From: Bacteroidota bacterium
Lineage (GTDB): Bacteria; Bacteroidota; Bacteroidia; UKL13-3
NCBI GenBank assembly: GCA_027484685.1
Contig: JAIXSO010000062.1
Coordinates: 53,358 to 117,357 of the forward strand
Reading direction: 5' to 3'
DNA length: 64,000 nucleotides
The translations under genes and the position numbers were made by a program. Shown one piece after another: positions 1 through 8,304 of this stretch. Within the stretch, counting starts at the first letter, position 1. The number at the start of each line of letters is the position of its first letter. The notes under the pieces are model-generated. The model worked only from the letters and a program-made list of their open reading frames with translations, had not been told where the DNA came from and made no database searches.

Positions 1-2193
1 TTTCAGGATGAAGAAAAACTAGGCAAGGGCAAAGAAATGGTCGATAAGTTAACTGACTTAATTACCATTTTTGAGAACCCTGCTTTAGACTTTAGTAAAA
101 ACCGTGCAGAAGGCGATGATATTTTAGGTGATGCTTACGAATATTTGATGCGTCATTTTGCTTCGGAGAGTGGCAAAAGTAAAGGCGAGTTTTATACACC
201 TGCTGAGGTAAGCAGAGTATTGGCTAAAGTTATTGGTGTAAAAAAGGTTAGTAAAGAAAAACAAACCATTTATGACCCTACCTGTGGTTCGGGTTCGCTT
301 TTGCTGAAAGTGGCCGAAGAAGCAGAAACCAAAGTAAATTTATATGGGCAAGAAAAAACAGTAGTTACTGCTGCTTTGGCTCGTATGAATATGATTTTGC
401 ATAACAACCCTGAAGCTGTAATTGAAAAAGGCCAAAGCACCCTTTCTAATCCATTACATAAAAACGAATTAGGTAATTTAAAAACCTTTGATTTTGTGGT
501 GGCTAATCCTCCTTTTTCGTCAAAAAATTGGACTGATGGTTTTGACCCTGCAAACGATATTTTTAACAGATTTAATATCGATACCATTCCACCTGCTAAA
601 AATGGTGATTATGCTTTTTTATTGCATATTATTAAATCGCTAAAAAGTACTGGTAAAGGTACATGTATTCTGCCACATGGTGTATTGTTTAGAGGAAATG
701 TAGAAGCCGAAATACGCAAACAATTAATCAATAATAACTATATAAAAGGCATTATTGGTTTGCCTGCAAACTTGTTTTATGGTACCGGAATACCTGCTTG
801 TATTATAGTTATTGATATGGAGCATGCTGCTGCTAGTACTGTTGTAAACAATGATGATGAACGCGGTATTTTTATGGTAGATGCTAGCAAAGGATTTATT
901 AAAGATGGAAATAAAAACAGGTTACGAGAACAAGACATTCACAAAATAACCGATGTGTTTAACAAACAAATTCCCATAAAAGGATATAGCCGTTTTGTAA
1001 CATTTACCGAAATAAGCGACCCTAAAAACGATTTTAATTTAAATATTCCACGTTATATTGATAGTCAAGAAACAAAGGATGTACAAGATATTGAAGCTCA
1101 TTTATTAGGCGATATTCCAAATGCTGACATTGAAGCATTGGAAGAATATTGGCAGGTTTATCCTACGCTTAGAAAGCAACTTTTTAAGGATGGAAGGCCA
1201 AACTATTCTCAATTAAACATTGAAACTGCTTATATAAAAAGTACTATTTTTTCGCACCCCGAGTTTATAAAATTTAGTGCTGAAATGGATGCTTTGTTTA
1301 CTGAATGGAAAATTAAAAACACGGCTGTTTTAAAAGATTTAACAAAGGGTATTAAGCCAAAAGCGGTAATTAACCACCTTTCAGAAGATGCGCTAACTAC
1401 CTATTCTCAAAAGCCTTTGCTTGATAAATACGATGTGTACCAGCATGTAATGAATTATTGGAACGAGGTAATGCAAGATGATTGTTATTTAATAGCTGTG
1501 GATGGTTGGAAAGCCGAACCTTACCGCATTATTGTAACAACTAAAGTTAAAGGCAAGGAAGATAAACAAGTGGATAAAGGTTGGGCTTGCGATTTGGTTC
1601 CTAAAACTTTAGTAATTGACCGATACTTTTTAGCAGAGAAAAAAGCCATTGAAGCTTTAGAAGCTAAGAAAGAAACTATTGTTACCGAGCTTGCCGAATT
1701 AGAAGAAGAACACAGTAGCGAAGATGGTTATTTTGCCGATTTTGATAAGGTAAATAAACAATCTGTAACTGTTGAGTTGAAGAAATTAATTACTCTAATA
1801 AATAAAGATATAGGTAGAGATACAAAGGAGCGCAGAGACTGGAAGAAAGTTGCAGAAGTTTACGAAAAATTTTTAAAACTCATTGACGACCAAGCCGAGC
1901 TCACTAAAAAAATTAAAGCAGCTGAGGATAAATTAGATTTATTAGCACTAAATAGATATAAAACACTTACTGAAGGGGAGATAAAACAATTGGTGGTGGA
2001 CGATAAATGGATGACAAGCATGGAGCGAAATGTAAAAACCGAAATGGAACGCATTAGCCAGCGCCTTACCCAACGCATAAAAGAACTTGGTGAACGCTAC
2101 GAAACACCCTTACCAAAACAAACTACTGATGTAGCCGAACTAGAAGCTAAAGTTACTGCTCATCTTCAAAAAATGGGATTTGTATGGAGTTAG
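1..2193 (+). CDS. hsdM: Type I restriction-modification DNA methyltransferase subunit HsdM (5' partial)
   Basis: This is the adenine-N6 methyltransferase subunit of a type I R-M complex; with HsdS it methylates host sites, and with HsdR it forms the restriction complex. The frame is open back to base 1, so the true start is outside the window. Numbering from the first in-window Met (base 37): KGEFYTPAEVSRVLA at about 49-63 is the usual lead-in, DPTCGSGS at 80-87 is SAM motif I, and NPPF at 157-160 is the catalytic N6-adenine motif IV. The last about 200 residues are Lys/Glu-rich and probably coiled coil, the part that contacts HsdS. It overlaps the next gene by 10 nt, and hsdS follows. Both catalytic motifs are intact, so the enzyme is probably active. 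Confidence 0.96.
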   Translation, partial: FQDEEKLGKGKEMVDKLTDLITIFENPALDFSKNRAEGDDILGDAYEYLMRHFASESGKSKGEFYTPAEVSRVLAKVIGVKKVSKEKQTIYDPTCGSGSLLLKVAEEAETKVNLYGQEKTVVTAALARMNMILHNNPEAVIEKGQSTLSNPLHKNELGNLKTFDFVVANPPFSSKNWTDGFDPANDIFNRFNIDTIPPAKNGDYAFLLHIIKSLKSTGKGTCILPHGVLFRGNVEAEIRKQLINNNYIKGIIGLPANLFYGTGIPACIIVIDMEHAAASTVVNNDDERGIFMVDASKGFIKDGNKNRLREQDIHKITDVFNKQIPIKGYSRFVTFTEISDPKNDFNLNIPRYIDSQETKDVQDIEAHLLGDIPNADIEALEEYWQVYPTLRKQLFKDGRPNYSQLNIETAYIKSTIFSHPEFIKFSAEMDALFTEWKIKNTAVLKDLTKGIKPKAVINHLSEDALTTYSQKPLLDKYDVYQHVMNYWNEVMQDDCYLIAVDGWKAEPYRIIVTTKVKGKEDKQVDKGWACDLVPKTLVIDRYFLAEKKAIEALEAKKETIVTELAELEEEHSSEDGYFADFDKVNKQSVTVELKKLITLINKDIGRDTKERRDWKKVAEVYEKFLKLIDDQAELTKKIKAAEDKLDLLALNRYKTLTEGEIKQLVVDDKWMTSMERNVKTEMERISQRLTQRIKELGERYETPLPKQTTDVAELEAKVTAHLQKMGFVWS

Positions 2194-2756
2194 ATAATAC
2201 CAGAAAACAAAAAGGAAAACCCAAAAACGAAGTAGTTTTTCCTGTGCCTGAGGCATTGTTAAACATGCCTGAAGGATATCATTCTTTTATTAGTAAATTG
2301 AAAGAGCGAATCTCTCAAGAGCGTATCAAAACTGTTTTATCTGCAAATGCATCTATGATAATGATGTATTATGAAATTGGGAAAAACATTTTAACACAAC
2401 AAAAACAAGAAGGTTGGGGAACAAAGGTAATTGATAGAATGTTGTACGACTTAAAACAAGCCTTTCCTGATATGACAGGATTTTCGCCAAGAAACCTTAA
2501 ATACATGCGTAAATTTGCCGAGGTTTGGCCCAATATTGAAATTGTGCAACGCACCGTTGCACAAATACCTTGGCGCAGCAATATTACCTTGTTAGACAAA
2601 TTGAATGATTTGGAAACAAGATTTTGGTATGCTCAAAAAACCATTGAAAATGGTTTTGGAAAAGATATGTTAGCTTCTTTACCCGAAAACCTAAAAAACA
2701 GCCTACCTAGTATTGAAGAAATAGAAAAAGAACTAGCCAATGACGACAATGAGTAA
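2184..2756 (+). CDS. YhcG/DUF1016-type protein lacking its nuclease domain
   Basis: The 190-residue product carries the DUF1016 N-terminal domain (about 30-155; YYEIGKNI, GWGTKVIDRM, FSPRNLKYMRKFAE, IPWRSNI, RFWYAQKTIENGF). Full-length family members are roughly 340 residues and continue into a PD-(D/E)XK-like nuclease domain. Here the sequence passes straight from the N-domain end (about 160) to LPENLKNSLPSIEEIEKEL, which as I remember the family is the extreme C-terminal tail of complete members. The simplest reading is an in-frame internal deletion of the nuclease domain. The gene overlaps hsdM by 10 nt and hsdS by 17 nt, so it is translated within the R-M operon. It may be a decaying passenger, or a DNA- or protein-binding remnant kept for regulation. 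The domain call is firm; the deletion is inferred. Confidence 0.85.
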   Translation: MELDNTRKQKGKPKNEVVFPVPEALLNMPEGYHSFISKLKERISQERIKTVLSANASMIMMYYEIGKNILTQQKQEGWGTKVIDRMLYDLKQAFPDMTGFSPRNLKYMRKFAEVWPNIEIVQRTVAQIPWRSNITLLDKLNDLETRFWYAQKTIENGFGKDMLASLPENLKNSLPSIEEIEKELANDDNE

Positions 2757-3957
2757 TACAAAAACAGGTTACAAACAAACAGAAGTTGGCTTAATTCCTG
2801 GTGATTGGAAGGTATTTAAGTTAGGTCAATGCTTACTAAAAAATCCTGATTATGGTATCAATGCAGCAGCAGTTGAATATGATGATACTCTACCAACATA
2901 TCTAAGAATAACAGACATTTCAGAAGATGGGAAATTTATAAGTTCCAATAAAGCATCTGTAAATAATTCACTTTCAAATTCTTATTATTTAGAAAAAGGA
3001 GATATTGTTTTTGCAAGAACTGGTGCGAGTGTTGGAAAAACATACCTGTATAATGAAAATGACGGTAGATTAGTTTTTGCAGGTTTCTTGATAAGAATTA
3101 AAGCTAATCCAGAAGTTGTAGATTATCGTTATTTAATTTACTTAACTCAAACTAAAACTTATTGGGCTTGGGTTTCTGCAAATTCTATGAGAAGTGGGCA
3201 GCCAGGTTTGAATAGTAATGAATATAAATCGTTTCAAATTCCTCTTCCACCGACAATAGCCGAACAAACCGCCATAGCAAACGCTTTAATCGATGCCGAT
3301 GCCTTGATAAGTGGTTTAGAAAAACTGATAGCAAAAAAACGCAATATCAAGCAAGGGGCCATGCAAAAATTGTTACAACCAAAAGAGGGATGGGAAGTGA
3401 AGAAGTTGGGGGAAATTTGTGAATTTACACAAGGTATCCAAATTCCTATGTCGGATCTAAATAAACAATCAAATGAAGGACTTATTCGTTACTTATATAT
3501 AAGAGATTTCTTTACAGATGACTTTCAATGGTATGTTGCGAATATCTATCCTTCTAAAATTATGGAACGAACAGATATAATGATGATAAATACTGGCAAT
3601 ACTGCTGGTAAAGTATATTCCGGTGCATATGGAGTTTTGAGTAATAATGCTTTTAAAATAAGCTTTAATCAAAATGTTGTTGATAGAAATTATTTATTCG
3701 AACTCTTGAAGAGTAAATTTGTACAAAGTTCAATTCAGGAATTATTTAATTCTTCAGGTCAACCACATGTTGGCCATAAAAATATCGCAAAAGTAATAAT
3801 TCCATTTCCACCAAAAGATGAACAAACCCACATAGCCACCATTCTTTCAGATATGGAGTCCGAGATAAGTGCCTTAGAAACCAAATTAGAGAAATACAAA
3901 AAAGTAAAATTAGGTATGATGCAAAATTTATTAACTGGTAAAATTAGGTTGGTATAG
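2740..3957 (+). CDS. hsdS: Type I restriction-modification specificity subunit HsdS
   Basis: HsdS (405 aa) recognises the bipartite DNA target for the HsdM/HsdR complex. The layout is canonical: first target-recognition domain about 10-175, central conserved coiled-coil linker at about 180-215 (ALIDADALISGLEKLIAKKR, QGAMQKLLQP), second target-recognition domain about 220-360, and a C-terminal conserved repeat of the linker (SDMESEISALETKLEKYKKV, MMQNLLTGKIRLV). Length is normal. The start overlaps the DUF1016 gene; an alternative Met lies three codons downstream. Two degenerate copies of its 3' end occur further along (4591-4740 and 6321-6359), separated by inserted genes. Apparently complete and functional. 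Confidence 0.95.
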   Translation: MTTMSNTKTGYKQTEVGLIPGDWKVFKLGQCLLKNPDYGINAAAVEYDDTLPTYLRITDISEDGKFISSNKASVNNSLSNSYYLEKGDIVFARTGASVGKTYLYNENDGRLVFAGFLIRIKANPEVVDYRYLIYLTQTKTYWAWVSANSMRSGQPGLNSNEYKSFQIPLPPTIAEQTAIANALIDADALISGLEKLIAKKRNIKQGAMQKLLQPKEGWEVKKLGEICEFTQGIQIPMSDLNKQSNEGLIRYLYIRDFFTDDFQWYVANIYPSKIMERTDIMMINTGNTAGKVYSGAYGVLSNNAFKISFNQNVVDRNYLFELLKSKFVQSSIQELFNSSGQPHVGHKNIAKVIIPFPPKDEQTHIATILSDMESEISALETKLEKYKKVKLGMMQNLLTGKIRLV

Positions 3958-3963
3958 TATGGC
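3871..3963 (+). repeat. hsdS 3'-end direct repeat, copy 1 (parent)
   Basis: The last about 90 bases of hsdS, from the codons for ALETKLEKYKKV through the stop and the following tatgg, recur in diverged form at 4654-4746. The two copies flank the REP-type transposase gene. The final 39 bases (Met to stop, 3919-3957) occur a third time at 6321-6359. Confidence 0.85.
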
Positions 3964-4594
3964 AAAATTTCAAAACAAATACCGCAGCGAAACAGCAAGG
4001 GCACCTTGGTGGAATTATGCCAACGATGGGGCGTATTTTATTACCATTTGCACAGCAGGTAGGGAAATGATATTTGGCGAAATTTTTAACAATGAAATGT
4101 ACCTTTCGCCCATTGGCGAAATAGTAAATGAGGAATGGAATATTTCATTTGATATGCGTGCCGAATTATTTTGCGACACATTTGTAATAATGCCAAACCA
4201 TATCCACGCCATATTGCGGATTGATAATGGTATTGTTGGGTCGCACGGTATTGTTAATACGCACGGTATTGTAGAGACGCACGGCCGTGCGTCTCTACGG
4301 GCAACCCCACAAACCCCACAAACGCCATCCCCACCACCCAATACAGGTGTTGCCTATCGTTCGCCAAAATCAATATCATCGTTTGTTGGAGGCTTTAAAT
4401 CGGCAGCCACCAAACGGATAAACGAATATCGTAAGGACGCACGGCCTTGCATCCCCACAGGCCCCGTTTGGCAAACCCGTTTTCACGACCATATTATTCG
4501 TAATGAAGAGGAATACCAACGAATTTATAATTATATAGAAACCAATATTGAAAATTGGGAAAAAGATAAATTTTTCAAAAAAGAAGAACTATGA
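3959..4594 (+). CDS. REP-associated tyrosine transposase (RAYT, IS200/Y1 HUH family)
   Basis: The 211-residue protein has Y1-transposase hallmarks: YFITICTAGRE near residue 25, the HUH metal-binding motif MPNHIHAIL at about 79-87, and a C-terminal HDHIIRNEEEYQRIYNYIETN with the probable nucleophilic Tyr. RAYTs are single-copy domesticated relatives of IS200/IS605 transposases, linked to dispersal of REP palindromes. This one sits directly after the hsdS stop, between two copies of the hsdS 3' end. Its middle (about residues 91-115) is expanded by three 18-bp tandem repeats and a perfect 28-bp palindrome that stays in frame, encoding Gly-Ile-Val-x-x-His repeats. The reading frame is intact, so it is probably expressed. 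Confidence 0.9.
   Translation: MAKFQNKYRSETARAPWWNYANDGAYFITICTAGREMIFGEIFNNEMYLSPIGEIVNEEWNISFDMRAELFCDTFVIMPNHIHAILRIDNGIVGSHGIVNTHGIVETHGRASLRATPQTPQTPSPPPNTGVAYRSPKSISSFVGGFKSAATKRINEYRKDARPCIPTGPVWQTRFHDHIIRNEEEYQRIYNYIETNIENWEKDKFFKKEEL
4229..4282 (+). repeat. Three 18-bp in-frame tandem repeats inside the RAYT gene
   Basis: Units at 4229-4246, 4247-4264 and 4265-4282 share the core ggtattgt and a terminal cgcac, differing only in the middle bases. The third unit runs into the 28-bp palindrome at 4271-4298. They encode repeated Gly-Ile-Val-x-x-His. Confidence 0.85.
4271..4298. repeat. Perfect 28-bp REP-like palindrome within the RAYT coding sequence
   Basis: The 14-base arm gtagagacgcacgg is followed immediately by its exact reverse complement, giving a perfect 28-bp palindrome. 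GC-rich palindromes of this kind are typical REP elements mobilised by RAYT proteins. A partial relative (ggacgcacggcc) lies at about 4435-4446 in the same gene. A REP inserted in the gene of its own transposase family is unusual. Confidence 0.85.
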
Positions 4595-4740
4595 GTAAAA
4601 TAAACAAAATATATAATGACTCCATTATTTCCGATTTACATACCAAGATTACTGCCTTAGAAACCAAATTAGAGAAATGCAAAAAGGTGAAATTAGGTAT
4701 AATGCAGAAGTTATTAAATGGGGAGATAAGGTTGGTATGA
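4591..4740 (+). pseudogene. hsdS 3'-end fragment (second copy)
   Basis: An ATG overlapping the RAYT stop opens a 49-codon frame whose C-terminus (ALETKLEKCKKVKLG, IMQKLLNGEIRLV) is a diverged copy of the HsdS end. The target-recognition domains are absent. It is either the remnant of a second hsdS or the product of a duplication when the RAYT gene entered. It stops two bases before the PLD-like gene. If translated it would give only a short coiled coil that might pair with HsdS. Confidence 0.75.
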
Positions 4741-4741
4741 T

Positions 4742-5668
4742 ATGGAAAAGAAAGAGACAAACCAATCTGAACTAATAACAGGTAAAACCGTAATTTGGCG
4801 AAAACTAACAGAGGCAGCAATTAGTAGCTCCAAGTCTTATGTTGCTGTTGCCTATTTCTCGAAAAATGCATCTAAAATGCTGCCTTTAGCTAAAGGTAGC
4901 ATACTGGTAGTAGATGCAAGCGAAAATGCTGTCAAGTCAGGTCAAACCTGCCCAGAAGAATTACTAAAACTAGAAAAGTTAGGAGTGAAAATATTTTCAT
5001 TCACAGGATTGCATGCTAAAGTATTTGTTTTTGATAATGTTCTGTATATTGGTTCTACTAATGTTTCAGCTCATTCTGCAAACTATTTAGAAGAAGCAAT
5101 TTTAAAAACGAATGAGAAAAAAGTGGTTAATGAATCGGTTGCTTTTATCAAATCACTTTTGATAAAGCAGCTAACTCAAAACGAACTAATTGAGTTGAAT
5201 AAAATCTATAAAGAACCCAAGTTTTTCTCACCAAAGTCAAGCAAAAAACAAAACATACAAAATGGACATGAGCAAGTAGTGTACGTAGTAAAACTAAGAA
5301 CCTTGAAAAAAGAGTTTAAAAATGAACAAGAAGATTATGATAAAGGAAAGAAAATAGCTTTGGAAAAACTTGAAGAAGGACAAGAGTTGGAAGCATATCG
5401 CCATGTAGTTACTCATAAACCCAAAATTGGAGATTTGGTAATTAGAATTACAAAGGATGACAACAGAACTCGTGTTGCAGCGCCAGCTACGATTTTGAAT
5501 ATTAAGCCAATTAAAAACTCAAACAGAATTTATGTTTATGTAGCAGCTCCGAAATTAAAAGAAAAAAGCTTAAAAGAAATTGAGAAAAAACTAGGCACTA
5601 CAGAACTGAAAAAGGCAGGTTTGAAAAAAAGCAGTTTAGCAGCTAAAATAAATTCAATGTGGATATAA
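4742..5668 (+). CDS. Phospholipase D-like (HKD) domain protein
   Basis: The 308-residue protein has one HKD active-site motif, H91-x-K93-x4-D98 followed by GSTN at 104-107, in the PLD nuclease/phospholipase fold (about 15-150). PLD-like nucleases normally need two HKD motifs, so this would act as a dimer. The C-terminal half (about 180-308) is Lys/Glu-rich with PKIGDLVIRITKDD, an unrecognised possible DNA-binding region. No signal peptide is visible, so it is cytoplasmic. It starts right after the hsdS fragment and overlaps the next frame. With R-M genes on both sides, a defence nuclease role is a reasonable inference; the substrate is unknown. Confidence 0.8.
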   Translation: MEKKETNQSELITGKTVIWRKLTEAAISSSKSYVAVAYFSKNASKMLPLAKGSILVVDASENAVKSGQTCPEELLKLEKLGVKIFSFTGLHAKVFVFDNVLYIGSTNVSAHSANYLEEAILKTNEKKVVNESVAFIKSLLIKQLTQNELIELNKIYKEPKFFSPKSSKKQNIQNGHEQVVYVVKLRTLKKEFKNEQEDYDKGKKIALEKLEEGQELEAYRHVVTHKPKIGDLVIRITKDDNRTRVAAPATILNIKPIKNSNRIYVYVAAPKLKEKSLKEIEKKLGTTELKKAGLKKSSLAAKINSMWI

Positions 5669-5670
5669 AT

Positions 5671-6306
5671 ATGGGATGTGAACACAAATTTTCAGAATAT
5701 CTAAATCTTGAAAAAATAGATTTTAAACCAACAACCTTGATAGTTGGAACCTTTAACCCATCATGGCCAGCAGGCAATAATGCCGAGTGGTTTTATGGGA
5801 GAACAGCAAGAAATTATCTTTGGGATGTATTGCCAAGATTATATTTTCCAAACTTAAATTTAAGGCAACAAACTCATTTACAATGGAAAGAATTTTGTAG
5901 CAATAATAGGATTGCCTTAACGGATATTATATCAAAAATAAATGATGCAAATGAAGCAAACGAAGAACACCAAGAAATTCTTCGAACTTATTTAGACACC
6001 TCCATCGCAGATTATTTTGCGGATTTTCAATTTACAAATTTAGAACAGTTAGTAAATAATAATCCAACAATAACAAATATATATTTAACAAGGCAAAATG
6101 GAGTTGATTTATTTGATAATAGATGGGCTTTGTTAGAAGAATATGCTTTAGCAAATCCTCAAAGAAATTTACGATTAAGAAAACTAATGACGCCATCAGC
6201 AAGTGCAAGATTTCAAATTAGAGCATATAGATTAGCAAATCCTAACGACCCAACTCCGCTTAGGAATTTTATTTTTGAAAGTTGGAGAGATGAATGGCAT
6301 TTTTAA
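5671..6306 (+). CDS. Uracil-DNA-glycosylase-superfamily-like protein
   Basis: The 211-residue protein contains VGTFNPSWP (about 25-33), then WFYGRTARNYLW (about 40-51) and ITNIYLTRQNGVDLF. A Gly-Thr-Phe-x-Pro loop followed by a Phe-Tyr...Asn-x-Phe/Leu-Trp helix is typical of mismatch-type uracil-DNA glycosylase-superfamily proteins. I made this assignment from motif memory, so it is moderate. The ATG at 5671 (MGCEHKF) is preferred to an upstream GTG at 5659 that overlaps the PLD-like gene. Between a PLD-like protein and modification-dependent-restriction-like proteins, it may act on modified or damaged bases in foreign DNA; that role is inference. Confidence 0.55.
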   Translation: MGCEHKFSEYLNLEKIDFKPTTLIVGTFNPSWPAGNNAEWFYGRTARNYLWDVLPRLYFPNLNLRQQTHLQWKEFCSNNRIALTDIISKINDANEANEEHQEILRTYLDTSIADYFADFQFTNLEQLVNNNPTITNIYLTRQNGVDLFDNRWALLEEYALANPQRNLRLRKLMTPSASARFQIRAYRLANPNDPTPLRNFIFESWRDEWHF

Positions 6307-6320
6307 AATAAATACTATTG

Positions 6321-6359
6321 ATGGAAAATTTATTAACAAGAAAAGATAGGTTGGTTTAA
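6321..6359 (+). pseudogene. Third copy of the hsdS 3' end (39 bp)
   Basis: Bases 6321-6359 read MENLLTRKDRLV-stop, matching position by position the ends MQNLLTGKIRLV (3919-3957) and MQKLLNGEIRLV (4702-4740). All three are 39 bases long including the stop. It lies just after the glycosylase-like gene, so the PLD plus glycosylase pair is bracketed by hsdS-end copies. The gap 6360-6465 holds nothing else I recognise. Confidence 0.65.
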
Positions 6360-6465
6360 TAATAAATTTCTTATGAAAATAATTACAGCCTATAAATCAG
6401 AAAAAAACAGATAGAATTGTTATTATCAAAATATTGACAATCAATCCAATTTAGTAAATAAAGTA

Positions 6466-8304
6466 ATGATGAATGATAATTTTAAAAAAATTGAAGAACT
6501 TTTAGGTTACAATTTTAAAATTGACTCGTATCAACGTGGTTATAGGTGGGACACTTCACAAGTATTTAGTTTGCTAAATGATATACAAGAATTTAAACTT
6601 GAATATCAGTCTTTTTATTGTTTACAACCATTGGTTGTTAAAAAGCTTGATGAAATTACTTTTGAACTTATTGATGGTCAACAAAGAATGACAACTATTT
6701 TTCTGATACTCATGTTTTTTAATTCAAATAGGTTTCAACTTTTATATTCTACAAGAAATACAGAAGAAAACGGGATTAATTCTTTTTTAGAAAGCATAGT
6801 TAATTTATCTATTCCTAATTTTCAATTATCTGAGGAAATAGAAGATTTTACTCAAGTTGATACTGAAATTTCGGTGCATTGGAAAGAGCTCATTACTAAT
6901 AATGATTCCATAATTAACAGTGTTGATAATTTCTATTTTTACAGAAGTTATTGTGTTATTACAAATTGGTTCAATCATTTTGATAAAATATCTAAAGATG
7001 AATTTTTACGCAAATTATTGACGCATACAAGGCTGATATGGTATGTTGAAAATGAAGATTCATCAGATAAAAAAATAATAAAAAAATTTATTGACTTTAA
7101 CGATGGGAAAATTGAACTTGAGCAAGCTGAATTAATAAAAGCACTATTTGTACTTGATATAATTCAAACTCCAAATATAATGCAACGACAATATGAAGAA
7201 AATAAGTTTGCCGATGATTGGAATTTGATAGAACATCAAATGAGTGATAAAAAGTTTTGGCAATTTATTTCTAACAATAAAAACGATATAAATGTTGCCA
7301 ATAAAATTAACTTGTTGTTTCAACTATACAATGGATATGGTAAAGCAGAAGATCGATTTTATAATTATAGAAAATTTGAAAAATCTTTTAAAAACAAAAC
7401 TGAATTAGATAGACCAAATTGGGATAACATCACAACTCAATACAATAGTTTAGAGGAATGGTTTTTTGACAGAACTACATATCATTTAACAGGAGCAATT
7501 ATTCACTTGACGAATTCTAATATTTCTAAAATACTTGAAATAGCAAAAAAAGCAGATAGCAAAATTGAATTTCGAAATATGTTAAAAGATATTTTAAAAA
7601 ACTATTTTATGGAAAACAATAATTGGAAAAAAGAATACGATCCTCATACAATAAAATACAACGAAGGAGGAGTTTTTAAAATGTTGTTTCTATATAATAT
7701 TGCACTTACGGAAATTGATGAGCCAGATTCCTTTTTTCCTTTTTATCGTTTTTACAACACCAATAATTGGAATATTGAACACATTTTAGCAAAGAATGAT
7801 GATGGGTTAGATAAGCTCGAAGAATTTGGCAGTTTCTATGATGATATTAAACATTTAATCAATGCATTAGCTGATGACGAAATTAGTAATGAAAATAGAG
7901 GAATACTCAGTAAATTATCAGATGATTTGTATACTTCAATTGAAGAGAAAAAGAAAGGGGAAAGCAAAAAGAAAATTAGGGAAATAAATGAAAAAATGAA
8001 TGAATTTTTTAGCATTGATGATTTTAATAATTTGTGCCTTTTAGATCAATCAACAAATATTAAAGTAGGTAAAAAGCCTTTTCGTAGAAAGCGGGATATT
8101 GTTTTAAATTTAGATGAAGAAATAGAAATCAACAACGATGCTTTTATTCCAATTGGAACACAATATGTTTTTTCGAAAAAATCAACTCCTTCTAAATCAT
8201 ATCAAATTAATTATTGGAGTTTACTGGATAGAAATAATTACCAAAAAATAGTAATTAATACGATAAATGATTTTTTAAAACACGAAAAAAATGGAACTAA
8301 CTAA
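6466..8304 (+). CDS. DUF262 protein with C-terminal His-Me-finger-like motif (GmrSD-type)
   Basis: The 612-residue protein has a DUF262 (ParB-like NTPase) N-terminal domain: DSYQRGYRW near 21 and LIDGQQRMTTIF near 67-78, where the DGQQR signature binds nucleotide. The C-terminal third has NWNIEHILAKN with His439, the pattern of the DUF1524 His-Me endonuclease domain fused to DUF262 in GmrSD/BrxU-type enzymes, which cleave DNA with glucosylated or otherwise modified cytosines. The middle is helical and poorly conserved. It starts 106 bp after an hsdS-end remnant and overlaps the second DUF262 gene by 14 nt, so the two are co-translated. It could act as a modification-dependent restriction factor; specificity cannot be read from sequence. 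Confidence 0.85.
   Translation: MMNDNFKKIEELLGYNFKIDSYQRGYRWDTSQVFSLLNDIQEFKLEYQSFYCLQPLVVKKLDEITFELIDGQQRMTTIFLILMFFNSNRFQLLYSTRNTEENGINSFLESIVNLSIPNFQLSEEIEDFTQVDTEISVHWKELITNNDSIINSVDNFYFYRSYCVITNWFNHFDKISKDEFLRKLLTHTRLIWYVENEDSSDKKIIKKFIDFNDGKIELEQAELIKALFVLDIIQTPNIMQRQYEENKFADDWNLIEHQMSDKKFWQFISNNKNDINVANKINLLFQLYNGYGKAEDRFYNYRKFEKSFKNKTELDRPNWDNITTQYNSLEEWFFDRTTYHLTGAIIHLTNSNISKILEIAKKADSKIEFRNMLKDILKNYFMENNNWKKEYDPHTIKYNEGGVFKMLFLYNIALTEIDEPDSFFPFYRFYNTNNWNIEHILAKNDDGLDKLEEFGSFYDDIKHLINALADDEISNENRGILSKLSDDLYTSIEEKKKGESKKKIREINEKMNEFFSIDDFNNLCLLDQSTNIKVGKKPFRRKRDIVLNLDEEIEINNDAFIPIGTQYVFSKKSTPSKSYQINYWSLLDRNNYQKIVINTINDFLKHEKNGTN

Noticed and set aside
270..587. Reverse-strand open frame inside hsdM
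   Set aside because: Shadow of the hsdM coding sequence; the + strand has intact SAM and NPPF motifs here, and this frame shows no recognisable domain.
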